From NCBI GenBank assembly GCA_015039365.1, contig WION01000059.1, forward strand, positions 62,001 to 126,000: a stretch of DNA of 64,000 nucleotides. The letters are read 5' to 3'. Shown in pieces: positions 41,015 through 51,197 of this stretch. This DNA comes from Amanita rubescens. Taxonomy: Eukaryota; Basidiomycota; Agaricomycetes; Agaricales; Amanitaceae. The notes under the pieces are model-generated. The model searched no databases and was not told the DNA's origin. It saw nothing but the letters and a program-made list of their open reading frames with translations. Numbering within the stretch: position 1 is the first letter of the stretch; every line of letters begins with the position of its first letter. Both the position numbers and the translations under genes were made by a program.

Positions 41015-41719
41015 TGTTGAACTTATAATATACGATATACATACAGTATATAGTAAATATAAGTGATATCATTAGTTTACACTAACTAATGTAATAACGC
41101 TCAGTTACTTACTCGTCTCTCAACCAATCATAATAGTGGATGATTGAGTGTGAGATAATATATTGACATGAGAATATATTCGACATATTCTCATACTCAT
41201 CTACCAATCATAATAGTGGATGATTGATAATAAGAACATATTCTGACATGAGAATATCCTAGCAATATTCTCATAAGATCATCCAATCATAATAGTGGAA
41301 CTATTGATGATGTGAATATATGTTGACATGAGAATAGAAGACATATATACGTTATGGTTATCAACCTATCACATTGAAGATTGATAATGTGATGAGTCAG
41401 TCAATATAATTGATGAGTCAAGTGCTGCGCAAAGCTATGCATTGCTGTACAATAGCTGTGCATTGCTGTGGAATGACGCCTTATGAGTCAAATACCTGTG
41501 ACTCATACTGATAAGACTCTTTGTACTTATTTGTAGTTTAGTAGTATATAAACTGTACTCTAGTAGCGTCAATCCTTATCCTATTATCCTCTCTACTGTC
41601 TACTGTTGAGCCCCAGCTCCAGTAAGCTCTTAACAACTCCACACCACACTCGGTAAGTAGTACATTTCATGTACTAGACTGCGCTGCTCGCTAGGGACTT
41701 GTTACCCCTAGTTTCAACA
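41015..41719 (+). repeat. copia-2 5' LTR
   Basis: 705 bp with inverted ends tgttgaa/ttcaaca. U3 holds three copies of a unit of about 80 bp (ccaatcataatagtgga at 41,124, 41,204 and 41,283), four TGASTCA sites (41,393, 41,414, 41,484, 41,499) and a TATATAAA-like box at about 41,545. The right LTR is outside the window, so the boundary rests on the inverted ends and the adjacent primer site. Confidence 0.85.
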
Positions 41720-41731
41720 GGTTATGGGCCC
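41720..41731 (+). promoter_or_regulatory. copia-2 primer-binding site, initiator-tRNA anticodon type
   Basis: GGTTATGGGCCC directly after the LTR, the same site as in copia-1. Confidence 0.85.
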
Positions 41732-42944
41732 CGAAACCAGACGCCTTTGGCGCTATTGGTTGTGAAGCCAAGCGACGCACACTCTCAAGTCATTGACGGA
41801 GAGAAAAGGTAAAACAAAGGTAACTGGGCGAGGCGCCCAGTGTGGTTTTCATTTTCTTGTTAGATTAGTCACCGCACTTGGCTAACCCTTCTGGGAAGTG
41901 AGGGATAGACTCAGAGTCATCCGCTTACCTGGATTGTATACGCCCGGACCCAGGGCTAAGGGGACCCCGTTAATTACTCAGCGGTCTAAATTACGAGTAT
42001 CCCTGTACAAGGGACAGTCCTGGATGACGTTAAAAACCGGCCTAGATCGCCTTAAAAATCTCGCAGTGGACCATTACTGCGTCAATAGAAATTGGCTCAC
42101 TTGTGAAGTGTGAACTTCACCGGTTATTACCTACCGTATAAAAGGGTAACGTCCCACACTGTATTCCGCTTGGGCAGTGTGATGTGATTGGACGTATTGA
42201 ACCACGCTATACCATCATCAGGATTTTCGATCCTGTAAAATACCTAATATATGTACAAGTAATAATAGATTCTAGTATAAGGGGTGAGATGAGGTCTCAT
42301 TGTGGACCGTACACTCTGCCTATCGAGAATGCGCCCTTAGGGACTTCTCTAGATTAGAAATACACTCAGCTGTAACCCAGCGGTGTCTAGATTAATTCTT
42401 AATACTTGTACATACACGTCTAGTGGGGGATTGAGACCCCATAGACCATCTAAGTGATGGACTTATCTCATGCATTTGGGAATGCAGTCGTTATCGTCAT
42501 GGTTATTCCAGAGATTAAACGGTTATCATTTGATCGTTTAACAAGGGACAAGGGCCGATCCCCGAGTCTTTAATCTATTGTCAGACGCTTAGGTTGGCTA
42601 TTCTTACCTACATTGGATCATATCCCACGCAAATATAATACTGCGTTATTAGATGCTAAAAACATCGAAGTGGATACCAATGTGACATAGATCTTGGTTA
42701 ATATAACACCTTTCATAACGATTAGTACCAAATTCAACATGCATGACAAGAAGAAACAATGATGTGCGAAACTTGTGCCGAAACATCCAATTTGCGTACA
42801 AATTATCTGTTTTCTGGGATTAGTAAGGGCTGAAGGCTCTGAACGCCCATTCCTTTCCTTTGATCTTATCCAAAGAATTATGTGATGATTAAACCTCCTG
42901 ATTTCAGCAAAATTTTAAAATCAATTTTTTCATTTTATATAAAA
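41732..42944 (+). other. copia-2 leader
   Basis: About 1.2 kb without a supported gene. It contains hairpins such as actgggcg-agg-cgcccagt (41,823-41,841) and shares blocks with the copia-1 leader (gcgcccttagggact, cacgctataccat). It probably has packaging or translational functions. Confidence 0.6.
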
Positions 42945-44198
42945 ATGTCGTTTGTAAACTCTTTCTCGCCGTTGTCTTCTGCTGGCGGTGCCCTTGGCAC
43001 TCCGATTTCTTCGAGGACAGTCCCCTCTCGGACTACCCCGAACAATTTGCCCGGCTCTGGCGCCCGGCATCTCCAGGCCCCCGTTAGGGCCTTACCAAAG
43101 AATTCGCCGCCGCCTGCAAAGGCACAGGTACCAGAAATGGTACCTTCATTACGTTTTCCTGTTCCAACTTCTGCGCCTCAAGCTGTGAGGCTTAATAGGA
43201 ACTATAAAAAGTATCCTGTTCCCATGGGCTCGCGCCCATATATGCCTCATGCAGCAAAAGGCTGCCACTGTTCGCATCCCGATGCGATACATCATGTACA
43301 CCGCTGTGTACAAAAAGTCATCTTCGACTATAAAGGAGTCCCGACGGCTCCCAAATCAATGCGGAGCCCAACAGGTCAGTCTTCTAGAAATACTAGGTGT
43401 GCATCTTTATCTCATAAAGATAATCTAGTCTCATACGCCAAGGCCGCGAAGGCTGTTGGGCCAGTCTCTCGTCCACAAGGACGACCTGTTATCGTCAACG
43501 AAGGTTGGCGATATAACAAAGATCGTGGATCGCCTTGGATCCACAACGCTAAACCGGAAGAGTGGTCCTATGGACCACCAAACAATGCCCATGTCCAATT
43601 CAGGCCAGTCACCAAAAACGACTGGCATAAGGGTAATCGTCAATGGAAAAATAAGACGAATATCCCTAATGCTTTGGATTCGGATGCGTACCGCCAACAT
43701 TTCCTTGGCATCGCATCTGACGAAAGGGGCAGAATTCCTCTTCCGGAGGAGATTACTCAAATATACAAAAAAGGAAAGGTAAATACACCTTTTAATGTAT
43801 ATAAGACCCAACTAAAACGTAATACAGAACAAAAAGGATGGCGAAAGTCAACAACACCTACCTGGAGTAGATGCGCCCCCAACATTGCAAGTTGGGGATA
43901 TATCGTATCTAAAACTCGAGCCCAAAGCAGAGCGGCTGGAGTGTTTCCTTCAAATCAAGAGGGAACTGAAGTGAAAAGGGTTGTTGACGAATATAGTAAT
44001 GATATGGGAATATGGCAGGAAACTGGAAGGCTTCCCGGACGGTATAAAGACTTTCCTCACATAAAATTACCTAAAGAATCTATTTTCGACAAACTTGTCG
44101 ATGATAGAGACAATAGGAGGGCTAGATTCGCATCTAACCCTGTGACGGAAATTCGATATTACATACCTGAAAGGACGTGTAAAAAAGATATTCCCTAG
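42945..44198 (+). CDS. copia-2 pre-gag ORF, 417 aa
   Basis: Single frame between the leader and gag; I prefer the ATG at 42,945 (MSFVNSFSPLSSAGG) over the in-frame one at 42,882. The N-terminal 100 residues are Ser/Pro-rich; then comes a compact Cys/His cluster, GCHCSHPDAIHHVHRC, that could bind zinc; the rest is basic and aromatic (WRYNKDRGSPWIHN, GWRKSTTPTWSRC). Copia elements normally have no gene here. The block QHFLGIASDERGRIPLPEEI weakly matches the pre-gag frame of copia-1, suggesting a shared, fast-evolving accessory protein. I do not recognise a known domain. Confidence 0.75.
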   Translation: MSFVNSFSPLSSAGGALGTPISSRTVPSRTTPNNLPGSGARHLQAPVRALPKNSPPPAKAQVPEMVPSLRFPVPTSAPQAVRLNRNYKKYPVPMGSRPYMPHAAKGCHCSHPDAIHHVHRCVQKVIFDYKGVPTAPKSMRSPTGQSSRNTRCASLSHKDNLVSYAKAAKAVGPVSRPQGRPVIVNEGWRYNKDRGSPWIHNAKPEEWSYGPPNNAHVQFRPVTKNDWHKGNRQWKNKTNIPNALDSDAYRQHFLGIASDERGRIPLPEEITQIYKKGKVNTPFNVYKTQLKRNTEQKGWRKSTTPTWSRCAPNIASWGYIVSKTRAQSRAAGVFPSNQEGTEVKRVVDEYSNDMGIWQETGRLPGRYKDFPHIKLPKESIFDKLVDDRDNRRARFASNPVTEIRYYIPERTCKKDIP

Positions 44199-44389
44199 TT
44201 TACTTTCTAGTATTGACACTAGATAGTAAAATACTATATTCTTGTCATTTTAACATGAACGACATTAAGCTTAAGAAATCAGGACGGAAATTACATCATC
44301 ACATATATTCTTATGCCTTATTATTATTTGAACCTTTTCTTACGAAAAATCTTCTTAGATTTTTAAACAAACTTAACCAAAGTAAGAAA

Positions 44390-47300
44390 ATGTCTTCTTC
44401 CAATTCGATAAACTCCATTGTTCCTGTTCTTACCGGATCAAATTGGCTTGCATTCGAAAGACTTATGACTGCGTACTTAAACAGTCAAGGTCTTGGTGCA
44501 CATATTGATCCTAAACTTGACTGGCCCAGAGATCTTGAACCGTCTGAAAAAGCGGCAATAAAGACATCTGACATAAAGCCAGATCAATTAAAAACCCTTA
44601 AAGAAATTCGCAAAGAATACGTTGAATTTAAAGAGGACAATATGAAAGCCAAAGGTTACATTACCCTAAAACTAGCACCTAATCTTGTACACCTTGTTGA
44701 CGATAAAAATGATAAAGCCGAAGTCCTTTGGAAATCTCTAAAGGATAAATTTGGTAAACAAGGTCTGGCTGCTACATTTGGACTCTATAGACAAATTGTC
44801 GACTGGAAACTCAAAGAGAATTCCAATCCAAACACTCAAGTTCCACATCTTATGGACTTGATTAATAGAGTATCAAATCAAGGTGTAACCTTAACTGTCA
44901 AAATGCAAATTATGACGATCCTACATGCCTTACCTCCTTCATGGGACAGCTTTGTCTCAAATCTGTTGGCACATTCCGCAGATGATGACACTGTAGATGA
45001 ATTCCTTAATCTCATATCTGAGGAATGGTCCCGAAGGAAAGGTAACAGGAACAATGCCAATACTTCTGTTGTCACGAGAGGGAATAAACATTCTAACTCT
45101 CAAGTAGTTGCAAATATGGCACGCCAACAATTGCAACAAGGACAACCTCGCACCCCTTGGAATTCCTATCGTGGGAAATCCTTTCGAGGCAGAGGTGGAA
45201 GAAAACCAATGGGAAATCGAAGAAACCCAACACAACATACTTCGACAGGTGGACCATCTAATGGACCAAAACATACACCTGGCCAATCTCAGACTCCTTT
45301 TAGACCCCAATGGGCTGGTCAAGTCCCTAATCAGTCTAAAGGACCAAATTGGGAACGCAATAAGGCAGCTAAAGCAAAGAATCATGCGAATAAACTTGCT
45401 GCTCGGACAGCAGCTCAATCAACACTTGGTTCTGGGCATGCTATGGCATCTTCGACATCAGCATCTTTACCTCTGATTGCCAGAATTGGAGATCAGGTAA
45501 TGACAGATTTTGATGAAGAATTTGTCCCCAAGATTTACAAGTACAAAGGTACTCGTGCGGTTCCCACGGACGACTTCATGGGGAGAATTGATGAGATATC
45601 CGAAGATTCGGGAGATTCTGTATCCAGAGATGTACAAAAAGTACGAACTGAATCAACGGACTACTCTGATATCTTTGATTCTGCAATATTTGCAGATACT
45701 AAGGATACTCAAAGTTTGGACGATCTTTCTAGTCCTATCTTTGCTTCCTCTAGTATATCCCATCATCAAACCGATAATGAAGGATATCAAACAGATAATG
45801 AATCACATCAATCTGAGGCCAATTCTTCAGGGTATGAAGGACTTTATACCGATGAAGAGCCTGAGGGACCAATGCCTGGTTCCTTTGATGATGAACAAAT
45901 AAGTTGGTGGTATGTACATACCAGACAATATTATGTGGATCAAGTTCGACGAGCTAATTTGGAAGCTCGAAGAATGAATACTAATGCACGCACTTTAGAA
46001 CACTTACAAAATATGTTAAGAGGGATGGTAAATGACCATGACACTGTATCCCTCCGACCAGAATCTGTAAGTTCATCAGATTTAAATTACTTTTATCAAT
46101 CTGATCAAGATTCTGTTTACCATACGGCTTCAGAATCTATGGCATCATCTCAAATCCCAACAAGGCCTATTACGCCTTATGAAGATTTTTTCAATGTATA
46201 CGATTATCCAACTAATCGTACTATTGATACTGTACCGGAAATACCATCTAATGTACCGATTGTATACCCTACACCAAGAAGATCTACGGATCTTCGAAAT
46301 TTATATTATTTTGATGCTAATATGCGTGAAAACTTAAGTAATCATCAAAGAATAGCTCGTCTTTATGATCAGAATCATATAGATGAACTTTATGATCAAA
46401 CTTTAAGAGAATTAAATGAAAGATATGCTAATGTAATAAACATTGGACATCTTCAAGACCCATATAGTCAACTCTGTGATAAATCACTTTCTTGTAAATG
46501 TCCTGAATGTTATAAAAATAATAAAGGACTTACTATATGGATGTGTGACTCAGGTGCATCACATCACTTTACCGCACACTTAAAAGATTTTGTTAGCTAT
46601 AGAAAATACGAAGTCCCTACTTCAGTATTTACAGCTGATAATCAAGCAGATATATTAGGTATAGGGACTGTGATTTTGGATCACACTCTTAAAAATGGTT
46701 CGGTTTCAAGATTGAAACTTTATCCGGTCCTACATATGCCAAGTGCCACACTACGACTAATAAGCAATGGAACATTGTGTAAACAAGGTTTTATTGCAAA
46801 ACAAGATAATGATAGGATTTCTTTCTACAGAGAAGGCTCTGAAAACGCATCACTGGAAGGATTTCCAGGAGATGGTAACGAAACATTAATGTGGACAGAA
46901 GGTCAAATTATTAAACCTTCAAATTATAAATTAATGATGACCACAATTAATGTTGTTGGATATGAAATTTGGCATCAACGGATGGGTCATCCTAGCCAAC
47001 AAATATTAAAATTAGGCTCTAAAAACTTGGAGGGTTTCCCTCCCTTAACAATTCCTAAAAACTTAGAACCTTGTAACGGTTGTCTAAAAGGAAAAGCTGT
47101 TTCACAAAGCTTTCCTCTTTCAGAAAAACGTGCTACCCAACCCTTTGAACGTATACACTGTGACTTGATGACTTTTCCTATACAATCTTATCATAAACAG
47201 AAATATTTACTTGTAATATTTGATGATTGTACATCACATGTATGGGTAAAACCATTACAGAAAAAGTCTAACGTCGCTGTAGTATTTGAAGGATGGCACA

Positions 47301-48493
47301 AACAAATATACAACCAATATGGATATAACATAAAAATCGTTCGTTCCGATCGAGGGGGCAAATTTATGTCCACAAACATACAAGATTACTTAACAGATGT
47401 AGGAATCATTCATGAAAAATCTACTCCATATATACATCAACAAAATGGAAAGGTTGAACGCATGAATAGAACACTTTGGGAGAAGAGTGAAGCATTGAGA
47501 TTACATGCTTCATGTCCTCAATCTTGGTGGAACTTTGCGATCGAAACTGCCGTACATGTTTATAATCGTACTCCACTTAGACGAACCAAATGGAAGACCC
47601 CTGTTGAAAATCTTACTGGAAAGAAACCTGATGTTTCTTACTTTAAGATATTCGGATCTAAAGCTTGGGTATTTATCCCACATGAATCGCGCGAAAATAA
47701 ATTAACACCAAGGTCTGAAATAATGACCTTTATTGGATACGAACCGAATGCAAAAGCATACCGCTTCATGACAAATACAAATCAACTTCGAGTATCCACC
47801 CAAGCTGAATTTGATGAAACCAAATTTCCAAGAGCCAAACCTCAAGATGAAAATTATACAAAAAACTTGGACCCTATCAGGCCTATTGAGCAGGATAATT
47901 CTGAAAACTCAGATAAAAATATCTCTGATGGTAAACCAAATAATGAAGGAGATATTTCATCTGAACAGCAGCATTCAGATGATGATTTCTTTGATTTCAA
48001 CTTTGAAAATCATTCTAGTTCTGATTCATCAGATGATGATGATGATGACACTAAATGGGATGATAAATTAGAATCTTTCTTTGAAAAGAAAGATACATCT
48101 TCAAAAGACAAAGGTGCTGAATTAGATCAACCTACAGGCGTTGAATTAGATCTACCTGTACAAAGTCTTAAAGATAAACCAACTAAAGGAAAAGGCAAAG
48201 GAACTGCTAAAAAACCTGTAGAACCTACTCGAAGATCTGAAAGATCTAGAAAACCGGTTATACAGAAAGACAATGCTTATGGTAATAAAACACCATTAGA
48301 AATTGAAAAAGAAATTACAGAAGAACAAGATGTTGTTCGAGAATTGATTCAAGATCTTAAAGAAAAAGATAAATCTGATCCAAGACTTGATGTCACAATC
48401 AGATATTCTCTTAGATCTAAAATACGACAACATATTGATAAAGTTAAATTACTTTATTCAACATTACACAATGCTCAAATTAATGAAATGTCA
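44390..48493 (+). CDS. copia-2 Gag-protease-integrase, truncated by gypsy-4
   Basis: One frame from the ATG at 44,390 (MSSSNSINSIVPVLTGSNW; the frame is open further upstream). UBN2-type Gag core at about residues 10-200; a basic, Gly/Gln/Asn-rich stretch replaces a zinc knuckle; an acidic middle region follows. Protease WMCDSGASHHF with D720; integrase HHCC (WHQRMGHPS ... CNGCLKGK); catalytic D925, D987 and E1023 (DD35E). The usual GGEF after the second Asp reads GGKF. After the core comes a Ser/Asp-rich tail. The frame runs on into the gypsy-4 LTR and stops at 48,562, so its last 23 codons are not native. RT and RNase H are missing from this side. Confidence 0.9.
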
Positions 48494-48983
48494 TGTTGTT
48501 ACGAACTCGTTAATCTCAACCTAAGTTGCAACGGCAACTCTAGTCACGATTACAAGTCTTAAGTCAAACGTTAAGATTATAAGTTCAATACTAAGTCAAG
48601 ACGTTGACTTAGGATCTGAGGACGATTGTGGTAGATGAGTTTAAGAGCAAGGTTATATTGTCAGACGACAATAAACAGCTAAGTCGAACTTAGGGTTCGA
48701 CTCTAGAATACATGAGGTACTTATACTGGCAAGTACAAAGAGACGTACTAATTAATGAATAAAGGTAAGTACGAATGTAGGTATAAGGATGGCGTCATAT
48801 GTGGAATAAGGAATGGTATAAGTAAGTAAACGAGCTTGTCCGTACGAATCGAGCATAAAGGGTAAGACGGATAAGGTATGCATAAAGAAAATAAACATGT
48901 CCGACGTATCATGTAAGCATAATGCGGGAGTCCGTACCGTGTTGTAACACTAGCTCTCCCCTACGTTGTTGACCGCAACAACA
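48494..48983 (-). repeat. gypsy-4 3' LTR (inferred)
   Basis: On the plus strand it starts TGTTGTTACG and ends CGCAACAACA, giving 6-bp inverted ends, about 490 bp. It starts where the copia-2 frame stops looking like copia and ends 7 bp from the stop codon of the gypsy-4 post-pol ORF. The partner LTR lies beyond the window, so ends are provisional by a few bases. Confidence 0.7.
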
Positions 48984-48989
48984 AAACGT

Positions 48990-49233
48990 TCAAGTGTTCA
49001 TGTTGTGCATGGCGTCGTCGTCGTGCTGATAGCCGTAGTCGCCGTAAAGATCGCAGGCGTCGTCGTCGGCTCCGTCGCACTGTCGTCCGTTGACGCATGC
49101 CTGACACTGTGACGCGTGGTGTGCCTTCTTTTTTCCCTTCTTCTTCGGCTGATGAGGGCGGCGGCTAGTGGAAGCGGGGGTATTGGCGGCATCTGTGGTA
49201 ATTCGAGAACGTCCTTTCTTCTTAGTGGAAGGA
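48990..49233 (-). CDS. C-terminal part of the gypsy-4 post-pol ORF C, split off by gypsy-3
   Basis: When gypsy-3 and one ccgg duplication are removed, the frame of 58,936-57,903 continues here for 80 codons to a TGA at 48,990-48,992. The segment is Lys-rich, then has a Cys cluster (CQACVNGRQC with a further Cys eight residues on) and an Asp/Tyr-rich end. It stops 7 bp before the 3' LTR. Confidence 0.7.
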
Positions 49234-49237
49234 CCGG

Positions 49238-49809
49238 TGAAACGTGTGAGAAGGGCGTGCGATGTACTTGTCCGCCCAAAGGGGTCCGAAGGAAAGGCTT
49301 AACAAATGGGATCGTACGGAGTACGGAGACGGAGGGTTCGACGGTGACGGAGTAAACCCGCAATGCAAACGGACGCAAGTCCGACGAAGATGCGTCGCAG
49401 CGGAAGATTGTCGGACAAGTGCGAAGGCGTACGACGGTGACGGAGTGAACCCGCGACGTAAAGGAACGTGAGTGCAACGAAGTTGCGACGGAGAGATATC
49501 AAACGGATGCGGAGGAGTGAAGGGCAGTATATTCGATGTCCATACAGTACAATGAAGCCGTATATAAACTAATATGCACGAGGCGCACTCACCGCAATCA
49601 TCCTGAGCTCCTCCGATGGTCCGTGCGCGTATGCGGATTGCCTTGCTGTATGAATATGTCGAGTCGGCGGGTTGAGCCCTTGGCATCGTGTACGGGTGTC
49701 GAGGCGCGAAGGTTTAAGTGCGTCGGAATGCTCCGACGGATATCTCCGATGTCGGAATATTGGGCCGCGGATGCCTGCTGCACAACGTAACCGGAATCGG
49801 TACGTTACA
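49238..49809 (-). repeat. gypsy-3 3' LTR
   Basis: Starts tgaaacgtg and ends cgttaca on the plus strand. It carries an internal direct repeat (gacggtgacggagt(a/g)aacccgc, about 49,337 and 49,434) and a TATATAAA box at 49,561-49,568 on the plus strand, oriented towards the antisense gene. The minus-strand purines aggagg at 49,811-49,816 are a possible polypurine tract. Confidence 0.95.
49561..49568 (+). promoter_or_regulatory. Plus-strand TATA box in the gypsy-3 LTR
   Basis: TATATAAA on the strand opposite to the element's own genes, 356 bp before the ATG of the antisense gene; a candidate promoter for it. Confidence 0.45.
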
Positions 49810-49923
49810 CCTCCTGGATACTTTTAGAAACTGACTCCGAGTCAGCGCCGCGGTGATAAGAGGGGATAAGATTTGTGATAAGGGAGGTGGGTGGGATGCT
49901 TCCGTTCTTGAATCGCTACGATC

Positions 49924-51076
49924 ATGTCGCAGGCATCGTCGCTATCGCAAGCTCCGTCGGCCTCTACGAATCCGTTGGCTGATGCGACCGCTGCTCAGCT
50001 AAAGAAGATGTCGGTGAAGTTTGTCCAACGTCTGGAGTCTAAGCCGGAGGGTCCGCAGGCGGAAGACGTAGCCGAAGTGCGCAAGTGGGTGGAACTGGCT
50101 CGAGGAGATGTGGTACGTCGATCGCATCGTATCGGCCTTTCGCTTATCGTCGAGTCTAGAAGAAGATACGGCGGTACAAGAAGGAGCTGGAGGAGATGGA
50201 GAAGGAGGTACTGATCATCTCTGTTGTGGAAGAAGGACTGGAGGATTTCGATACGCTGGAACGGTGGTTGGCGGATCTGAACGAAGCAGGCACCATAAGT
50301 CGGTCGGAATCGGGCGTAGGTTTATCACCAGCGGACTCCATCAGCGTCGTGCCATCCGTCACTACCAGTGCTGCTGAGCGGAAACGAGCGGGGCCGTCTT
50401 CAGTTCAGGTCTCCTCCTCGAAGAAATCGGATGCTGGCGCATCGTCTCGTAAGGCTACTCCTTTTCCTGCTACCGAATTAATTGCGACCGATCAGGTACG
50501 TTGATTGCTGACTATGTGCTTGTCCCGTCGTTGCTGAAGGGCCGTCAGCGTTGCGCTTTGTGCGTGGAGCATGATCAGTTGTGCATTGTTAGTTCGGCGG
50601 GCGATGCATGTGACTTTTGTCGTCGTCGGAAGAAGGGGTGTAGCAATGTCGGCAAGCGGGGAACCAGCGTGGCTTCCTCATCGATCCCAAGCGTCTCGTC
50701 GTCGTTGATAGGAGGGGTAGCGGACATGAGTGTCAAACCAGGCACTCCGAAACGGTCGTTCAAGCGCAAGGTGGAGGTGGTCGGGTCGAGCCCAGAGGAT
50801 CAACCGCCGCGGAGGCGCAGTCGGGGGGATCTTAAAGCGGAGGCATCGGGGGAGGCCAGCTCGTCAAAACGCGATAAACAGCTGGCGGATATTCAGGTGG
50901 AGATGCAGGAGCTGAAGAACGTTGTGACTACTACGTTGAGTCACTATAGCCGATCGTTTGAGAACCTTCATTCGCGGATTCAACAGATGCGGGATGAGGA
51001 GGGTGGCGAAGAGGAGGTTGTCGTCAAAACGGAGCCGAAACCAAAGGGCAAGGGCAAGGGCAAGGGGCGCGGTTGA
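49924..51076 (+). CDS. Antisense accessory gene of gypsy-3, Zn2Cys6-like protein, three exons
   Basis: Exons 49,924-50,112, 50,160-50,495 and 50,540-51,076; introns of 47 and 44 nt with GTACGT donors, TAG/AAG acceptors and a CTGAC branch site in the second; all junctions are phase 0, giving 353 residues. Exon 2 begins with a charged coiled-coil (KKIRRYKKELEEMEKEV). Exon 3 starts with six cysteines spaced Cx2Cx6Cx8Cx2Cx6C, the spacing of fungal Zn2Cys6 DNA-binding domains, but the basic run (RRRKKG) sits between the last two cysteines. A second helical region (KQLADIQVEMQELKNV) and a GKGKGKGRG tail follow. It is convergent with pol (stop at 51,198). It could regulate the element or the host; the role is unknown. 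Confidence 0.8.
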
Positions 51077-51197
51077 AACGGACTGTCGGCGAGCGGCGGA
51101 TGACGCGAGGCACCTGTACCATGTATGTTTTAAAATGAGCGTATCGTATAGTATGGCATGAAAGAAAGAGAAAATGTATTGGAACAGGGGAGCACGA

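Larger units (their letters stand above)
41015..48493 (+). mobile_element. Ty1/copia retrotransposon (copia-2), 5' part; the rest is displaced by gypsy-4
   Basis: Starts with a 705-bp LTR (TGTTGAAC...TTTCAACA), then an initiator-tRNA-type primer site, a leader of about 1.2 kb, a pre-gag ORF, and a gag-protease-integrase frame that is still open when gypsy-4's 3' LTR begins at about 48,494. No reverse transcriptase or second LTR is present in the window; by the nesting they should lie beyond the right edge, after gypsy-4. Related to copia-1 by leader blocks, Gag and integrase, but clearly diverged. Confidence 0.85.

Noticed and set aside
44213..48562. copia-2 as a natural Gag-protease-integrase element lacking RT
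   Set aside because: The frame runs straight into a sequence with LTR ends that belongs to gypsy-4, so the absence of RT is explained by insertion.
49222..49686. Several frames of 60-150 codons inside both gypsy-3 LTRs
   Set aside because: They occur in both LTR copies and overlap one another on both strands; the LTR is short of stop codons because of its GC-rich composition. No support as genes.
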